Shown here piece by piece: positions 58,206-64,000 of a DNA stretch of 64,000 nucleotides. A model generated the notes under the pieces. The model was not told the origin of the DNA. It saw only the letters and a list, made by a program, of their open reading frames with translations, and did not search any database. The stretch is from Adenanthera pavonina (Eukaryota > Streptophyta > Magnoliopsida > Fabales > Fabaceae), in NCBI GenBank assembly GCA_026686845.1, contig JAIVEN010000022.1:20930001-20994000 (forward strand). The letters are read 5' to 3'. Position numbers and translations under genes: made by a program. The first letter of the stretch is position 1. Every line of letters begins with the position of its first letter.

Positions 58206-58926
58206 CTATGCAACCAAGCTTGATATGGATGAAGGAGGAAAAATGTTTGACATAACTCAGTATAGAAGAATGATTGGATCTCTACTATACTTAACTGCCA
58301 GTAGACCTGACATTATGTTCAGTGTCTGTATGTTTGCAAGGTTCCAGTCATGTCCCAAAAAAACCCGTGCAACTACTGTGAAGTGTATCTTCAGATATCT
58401 TATTGGAACATCACAGATGGGTCTTTAGTATTCAAAGGACAATGGATAAGATCTCAAAGGATACATTGATGCTAACTTTGCAAGATACAAAATTGACAGA
58501 AAAAGTATAAGTGGAACATGTCAGTTTCTTGGAGGATCCTTGGTCTCATGGTTTAACAAGAAGCAAAACAGTGTGGCCTTATCCACGGCAAAAGCTGAAT
58601 ATGTTGCTGCTGGAAGTTGTTGTGCCCAAATCATCTGGATGAAACAGCAGCTTGAAGATCTTGAGATTGAGATGAAGGAAATACCAATAATGTGTGACAA
58701 CCAAAGTGCCATTAACATCACAAAGAATCCTATCATGCATTCAAAGATAAAGCATATTGAAGTTAGGCACCACTTCATAAAGGATCATATTCTGAAAGAA
58801 GATATCAGATTAGAATACATCACTACAGAAGATCAAGTTGCTGACATTTTGACAAAGCCTCTTTCAGAAGATAGGCATTGCAAAATCAAAAGAGAATTGG
58901 GTATGACAAATCCTAATGAACTGTAA
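58206..58926 (+). pseudogene. copia RNase H
   Basis: KLDMDEGGKMFDITQYRRMI and GSLLYLTASRPDIMFSVCMF lead to DANFARYKIDRKS, CQFLGGSLVSWFNKKQNSVA, LSTAKAEYVAAGSCC, MCDNQSAINITKNP and DQVADILTKPLS, ending at TAA 58,924-58,926. The end of pol is well conserved; a TAG at 58,426-58,428 breaks it. Confidence 0.9.
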
Positions 58927-59922
58927 GTAAATCCTTTTGCAAATCTATTTTAGAATTGCAGATAATAATTTAATTCTAACTTTAGCATTGGAGTAAGTTT
59001 AGTTTAAGTTGCAGGTGCTCCTCATAAGTTCCAATGGCAATAAATCTGAAAAATGGAGCACACTAGAATGGAACAGTCAAAAGGTGAAAAAGGAAGCAAG
59101 AAATCTGAGTTTCTAGATCCATTCTGTAAGTTTATAAAGTTAAAATTCACATTTTAGATATGTATTAGACCAATTTTCTTGTTAAATTATGTTTTTGAAC
59201 AAGTCAGCATGTTTAACATTCGAATTTAGATACCCATCAGACGAACTTCAGCTTGCTTCACATTGTAATAGTTCTCAATGGCCCCTTGAAATTTGTCTGT
59301 TGGTCTATGAAAATTTGAATTTTCAAAAATAAAGTTCCAATATTATCTTTGTCCAACATGAAGATTGTACGAATTTCTGATTTTCAAAATTTGCATGTTG
59401 GAAACTCTTTACAAATGTTGAAATTTGAATTTCTGACTCAAAATTCATCTGTTGAAATATGCTCAAATTATTAAATCTCTGAAAGATGAATTTTCATAAT
59501 TAAAATTCATCTGTTGTTTGTTGTATTGATAATTGCTTGCTGCCTGTTCTTTGAAATTTGAACTTTATTGGAACAAAGTTCGTCTATTCACTTTTTGCTG
59601 TGTGAACCAAGCCTGTGTCAAACGAACTTCCAAGAGAAAATTTGTCTATCAGTAAGCTTTGTTGAATTGGTTAACGTGTAACTGCTTGAAGTTTAAATTT
59701 TCACCCCTCAAAATTCGTCTGTCCTGCGGATTACACGCGTTAAAATCAACGATTATCCTTAGAACAGACGCAACCCTATTCATCTCCTTCATGGGTCTGT
59801 TCAAATTCTCTCTTCAATTCCCTTAAATTCTATCTGTAAATCTTCATTTTCCACCGTTTCATCTTCCTTTTGCACCCTATAAACACATTCTTTGCATCAT
59901 TCTGAATCATTCAACCACGAAA
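58927..59922 (+). promoter_or_regulatory. Post-pol spacer with LTR-type motif field and TATA-like box
   Basis: A non-coding spacer of about 1 kb. From about 59,225 to 59,770 it has repeated CAGACGAACTTC, AAATTTGAATTTTC, AAAATTCATCTGTTG and AAATTCGTCTGTC words, the same family of motifs as the LTR, here in both orientations. A TATA-like TATAAACA at 59,878-59,885 (in CACCCTATAAACACATTC) lies 45 bp before the ORF3 ATG. The arrangement of motif field, TATA and ATG copies that of the LTR promoter and suggests a separate transcript for ORF3; that is an inference. Confidence 0.55.
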
Positions 59923-62094
59923 ATGGCAAGAGTGAAAAATCCCGAAGTTGGAAAGGAAGAGTCTCGGCCAAAGAGAACCGTGAAATCTCAATATACCTTA
60001 AAGGGGAGTAAGAAATCGAAAAGAAAAGGTGAATCCAGCAAAGCAACCCCCTCCAAAAAGTAGAAAACAACACCAAAAGCTAATTCAAAGAAAACTGAGC
60101 CTACAGTTCCTACTCCTATTCCTACTGTTGTTGCTTCCACTTCCTCCTCTAGTACTCAATCTGGAGAATACGAGCTAACCACATTGCCATTATGGAGCAA
60201 TGCTCATATTCAGGAGGAGTACATAACCAAGTTTATGGGCAAGAAGGTAATCAAGCCTCACTGTGTCAATATGAAGGAATTCTTAATCTCTAATAACTTT
60301 GATGCCGGGCTGTGGATGATCAAATACAAGAATTTGTTAGAGATATTGGAGAGATATGATGATGAGGTAGTCAAGACTTGGTATACCTCTCTGAAATACA
60401 ACAGCAAGAAGAAGAAGTGGGAAGTCAGTATGAGATCAAGGACCATCTGGCTAACAGATAAAACCTTTAATGAGATTTTAGAGATATCAGGGCAAGATGG
60501 CTTGAAGATTGACATCACTGCTTCTGGGTATATGGATGAGGCAGAGACTGCTGATAAAGAAGGTTGCCCTTTCTTAAACTACAAGGAGAGCACAATCCTG
60601 AACACTTTGTTCAGAAGAAAGGAGAGCAGGCCACCCATAAGCTTGCTGAAGCCCACTGATCTCAGTGCTCAAGTGAGAATCCTACACTGCATAGTGTCTA
60701 GGATTATCTTCAACAAAGGAGATAGCTTCAATCTGATCACAAGGGTAGAGGCACATGTAATGACAGCAATCATGCGTGGGAAGCTTATCAACATGGGACA
60801 TATCATTCTCTAATGCATGATCAAGGCTAGGGATCAGAGAAAAGACTCTACACTTCCTTATGCAGCAATCATCTCTAAAATCCTTCAGTATGCCAGAATT
60901 CGGCATCCTGAGAAAGGGAAAGGGAAGCCTACTGAAATCTTTAAGGAAGAAGAGCTGTAAAGGATGGGTATAGAGAAGAAGGATGGAAGATGGATTGGAA
61001 AGGAAGCTGGAAAATCTAAAGATCTCTTCTTTGACGAAGATGCCTCCCTGCAGTAAGAAAGTACCTCTAAGGCTCCTCTAAGAACCGCACCTCAGCCTTC
61101 TCAGCCTGTCCTATCTCTATCTCTGCCTGCTCAAATTCCACCTACTCCCTCCTCTCGTGCCAAGCCAACCAAGATCACTGAGTTGTATGACAATTTGTCT
61201 ACACTCATACTCAGCATCAGGGATGAGCAAAATGCCAAGTTTGCTCATCTGTAAGATCAGATTCACCAATTGGCCAAGAACATGAAAGTGGTTACTGATG
61301 CATATGAAGATATTAAGAGTATCATTCCTACCACATCAGCTCCACCCCAGCCAGGATTCTCTGAGCCTATTATGTCTCAAACTCCTGAGCCTCCAAGCCC
61401 TTTTCAGCTAGCCTCTCATGTTCCTGATATTGCTGTACATGACACTGAGGCTGCCGACACTTTGAGCACACCATAGGCCTCCAGCAATGAGAGAAGTCCT
61501 GGTCCTCCCTTGGACTATGGCATGGAGGAAGAAAGTCCTCAGGAAACAAGCTTTCATGAGCCTATTCTAGCAGATGCTCAAGATTCAATTCATTCCACTC
61601 AAGAATTTGAGCAAGTTGAGAGACTAGTGGCAGCAATCACCACTTCACCATTCATGCAAGCTGCCCTGAATGAAGAAAGGAGCACTGTGCCTTATGTTGA
61701 TCTAGAAGCCATTGCGCACAATGCTTTTTTGCAAACTCAGAGAAGAAGGCTTGAAGAGATGTTTTATCCTCCTGCTCCCTCACCTGTTACATCTTATAGT
61801 CTCTCGGAGGCACAAAGGGACCAATTGGCAGTTACAAGACAAGAAATTTCTAAACTTCTTGAAATCTCTGAGGATGAAGACATAAGTTCTGAAGTTTCTA
61901 AGTCTTTGCCAAAGCTCAATCCTGGACTACCTTTTGTCCCTGTACCTCTTCAAGCAATTCTAGTGACTAAGATCCCTCCTCCTGCTGATTTTGTCCACCT
62001 TCCTGATGATGCCAAAAAGGGGGAGAAGATATCTGGGCAAATTGGAAAGTCTTATGGCAAGACTTTCAACAAGAAGTCCAAGTCTAAGAAATAG
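59923..62094 (+). pseudogene. Third ORF (ORF3) with plant-transposon-protein-like domain
   Basis: One frame of 724 codons from ATG 59,923 to TAG 62,094, with six internal stops (first at 60,061) and no frameshift. The N-terminus is Lys/Arg/Ser-rich (KKSKRKGESSKATPSKK), nuclear-signal-like. A globular region follows (about codons 85-345): VVKTWYTSLKYNSKKKKWEV, IWLTDKTFNEILEISG, LLKPTDLSAQVRILHCIVSR, VEAHVMTAIMRGKLINMGHI and LPYAAIISKILQYARI. Its pattern recalls the plant domain named putative plant transposon protein. The C-terminal half is Pro/Glu/Ser-rich and ends in KKSKSKK. I see no signal peptide or membrane segment, so it does not look like the envelope-like ORF proposed for SIRE elements. 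Function unknown. Confidence 0.7.
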
Positions 62095-62380
62095 TGTTTA
62101 GAACTTATGGATGCTTGGTTCTTCTTATAGTATTTTGTAATGTTGTTTTGTTGTTTTTCTGTATTATGTTCTTGTTATAACTTGTAAAGTGACTTTTTGA
62201 TGAAATGAAAGTTTCTTTATTCAGATCTCTATCCTTGTGTTGAACTTTGAATGAATTAATGAATCTTTTTTACTTGATCCACTGTACTTGGTATCTTTTG
62301 AATTATAATGCATATATTGAGGGGGAGCTTGTTAAAGCAAATCCAAGTACTAATCCAGTTTGCAAGTTATTTTATCATCA
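62095..62380 (+). other. 3' untranslated region of ORF3
   Basis: T-rich text downstream of the ORF3 stop, with TTGTAATGTTG and AATGAAAG words that could serve as plant polyadenylation signals. No coding potential. Confidence 0.4.
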
Positions 62381-62381
62381 T

Positions 62382-62396
62382 CAAAAAAGGGGAGAA
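62382..62396 (+). promoter_or_regulatory. Polypurine tract
   Basis: AAAAAAGGGGAGAA directly precedes the 3' LTR start TGTTGAATC. Confidence 0.88.
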
Positions 62397-63785
62397 TGTT
62401 GAATCAAGTGTTTTGATGATTCCAAACTAACTTTCTAGAGCTTAGAGAGAAGATATCAAAGGTATACAAATGATCTCAAGTGGAGAAATTCAAGAAGAAC
62501 CAGCACAAGAATAGATGTAGAATCTACAGTCATGATTAAATTGAGTAAAAGACTTTAAATTGGCAAAAAGATATTTTAAAACCATGATTCTATGTTAATC
62601 TATAGAATATTTGAAAAACACCCACTAAGAGACAAAGTTTGAAACATTTATAGTAATATGCTGTTTTGAAAATTTGAACTTTGGCTTTGGAAATTCAAAT
62701 TTCATATTGAAAATGAACAAGTCTGAAAAGAGCCTTATTTGACAGACGAACTTTGTCTTGAGAAATTTGAATTTTGAATCTTGTCTGAAAAGAGCTCTCT
62801 CTAACAGACGAACTTCGCATTTTGAAAATTCGAATTTTGAATAGATGAACTATTGTGCTTTATTAATGACCCACTGACAGATGAATTTTGGGTATCAAAA
62901 TTCGAATTTCGAAGGCACTGTAGCAAAATGGAACTATTGTTCACACGTTTAAGAAGAACTTTTTCCTTGAAAATTTGTATGTTCCAACAATAGAAGCATT
63001 TTTCAAAGATCAAAATTTGAACTTTGCTTCATGACAGACGAACTTCGAATGTTCAACGTTAAAATCTTTAGCTTTTGGTTTCTGTGAAATTAGTCTGTTG
63101 ACCAACCAAAATTCAAACTTTGGATGTCATAAGCATTAAATGCGATTAGTGAATGGATAGTTTTTCAGAGTAACCGTTAGGTAACTTCTCCAATGGATAG
63201 ATTTTGTTTCTAACGTATAGTTAAGGCCTAAATCTATAAATAAAACATTATTTGAAGTTGTAAAATAGATATTAACCTTGTATATACTGAAACTCTGCCA
63301 AATCATCAACTCAAAGTTTCTTACTCTCATATACTTCATTCTTTGTATTCCAACTTTCATATACAGTCTGATAAGAGAGTTTATCCATTATAAACAATCT
63401 TATCTTCATCTGGAAGAAAGATTTTCTTGTGAGGGGATATCACAAGGGATTAGGGAAGCACTTAGTTAAAGTGCAAAGAGAGAAAGTGTGAGCTATAGAA
63501 ACAGAGCATCATACATGTACTGTGGCATTTGCAAGAAACCCACTAAATTCTTGCAAGATAGTTGAAAATCTCAAGTGGTGGCTTGAGGACTGGACGTAGG
63601 TCAAGATTGAAAGACCGAACCAAGATAAACATCTGTGTCTTCCTTTCTCTATGACTACTTTTACTTGTTATTCGTTTATACTCTGTTTTACTGTCACCTT
63701 TACTTTCTTCACTTTATTGACATTTTGCAGAAGATTTCAAGCTTCCCAATTCATCCCCCCTCTTGGGAAGCCAGCATATCTAACA
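62397..63785 (+). repeat. 3' LTR of the copia element (268-bp internal deletion)
   Basis: 1,389 bp. Same ends as the 5' LTR; TATA box at 63,235-63,242. The first ~220 bases differ from the 5' LTR at 15 positions, all transitions. The missing 268 bp match the distance between two near-identical words in the 5' LTR, so unequal recombination or slippage between them removed it. Confidence 0.95.
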
Positions 63786-64000
63786 CTTTGATCTTTGGCA
63801 TGACTTTGCCCTAGCATGATTAGTGGTTTGGGAGGGTAAGATTAAAGAATTTCAGTAGCAATAACATATCATGCCTTCATATCATCATACAAACTTTAGA
63901 ACATCATTCAAAACATCTTAAAACATATAATAGCACATAATAACATATTGTCAAACAAAAATTTTGGCAGATTTCTCCTTAGAAAATGGACATCCCGGGC
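63786..64000 (+). repeat. Dispersed repeat R1, copy 3, right of the copia insertion
   Basis: Begins with the target duplication CTTTG, then ATCTTTGGCATGACTTTGCC, matching the TCTTGCCATGACTTGG region at 7,572-7,590 and its continuation (AGAATAAAATTCAAAAAATC / AAGATTAAAGAATTTCAGTA). Runs off the window. Confidence 0.5.

Larger units (their letters stand above)
52286..63785 (+). mobile_element. Full-length SIRE-type Ty1/copia element, 11.5 kb
   Basis: Two LTRs (52,286-53,942 and 62,397-63,785), both TGTTGAATCAAGT...TATCTAACA, flanked by a perfect 5-bp target duplication CTTTG (52,281-52,285 and 63,786-63,790). Inside: a tRNA-Met primer site, a long gag, copia-order pol (protease, integrase, reverse transcriptase, RNase H), a ~1-kb spacer, a third ORF and a polypurine tract. 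Long LTRs, a long gag and a post-pol ORF are features of the SIRE (Maximus) lineage. All frames carry stops or shifts, so it is not autonomous. Confidence 0.95.

Noticed and set aside
59923..62094. Calling ORF3 an envelope gene
   Set aside because: No signal peptide, fusion-like or transmembrane segment is visible in the translated frame.

Overview
The window is nuclear DNA of a flowering plant, most likely a eudicot. It is AT-rich, dominated by nested and decayed plant retrotransposons (SIRE-type Ty1/copia, Tekay-like Ty3/gypsy, a Cassandra-type TRIM), with a large hAT-like DNA element, Stowaway MITEs and a tRNA-derived SINE. I see no intact protein-coding host gene. The one recognisable host gene is a MIR319 locus near 42.2-42.7 kb, with a TATA box, a short upstream ORF and a long hairpin carrying canonical miR319.

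Layout. 1-3.6 kb: a minus-strand SIRE-type LTR, cut by the window edge, abutting a truncated minus-strand gypsy LTR. 5.9-11.1 kb: a hAT-like element with a perfect 8-bp target duplication, itself carrying a minus-strand solo SIRE-type LTR. 15.9-21.1 kb: a minus-strand solo gypsy LTR, a Cassandra-type piece with a 5S-rRNA-like core, and a plus-strand gypsy LTR that interrupts it. 23.0-24.5 kb: a local duplication, one copy of which carries a SINE. 24.8-36.5 kb: a solo SIRE-type LTR split by a full-length dead gypsy element (25,858-35,631). 36.5-41.3 kb: AT-rich DNA with several inverted-repeat elements. 42.1-42.7 kb: MIR319. 43.9-44.9 kb: two Stowaway MITEs. 46.5-47.3 kb: an Ale-like copia relic. 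50.5-51.1 kb: a tandem array of about 85-bp units. 52.3-63.8 kb: a full-length SIRE-type copia element with both LTRs and a 5-bp target duplication.

Most transposon boundaries are supported by target duplications read directly: AATGG, ATGGGGAG, ATATT, TTTTA, CTTTG, and a one-mismatch ACAAA/ACAGA. These give relative insertion orders.

The most unusual item is the third ORF of the 11.5-kb copia element (59,923-62,094). It stays in one frame for 724 codons, interrupted by six stops. It lacks the membrane segments expected of an envelope-like protein and resembles the plant domain annotated as putative plant transposon protein. It is preceded by a TATA-like box and a cluster of the same short motifs that fill the element's LTRs, suggesting its own promoter. 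All retroelement reading frames here are broken, and the sampled LTR differences are all transitions, as expected from decay of methylated cytosines.
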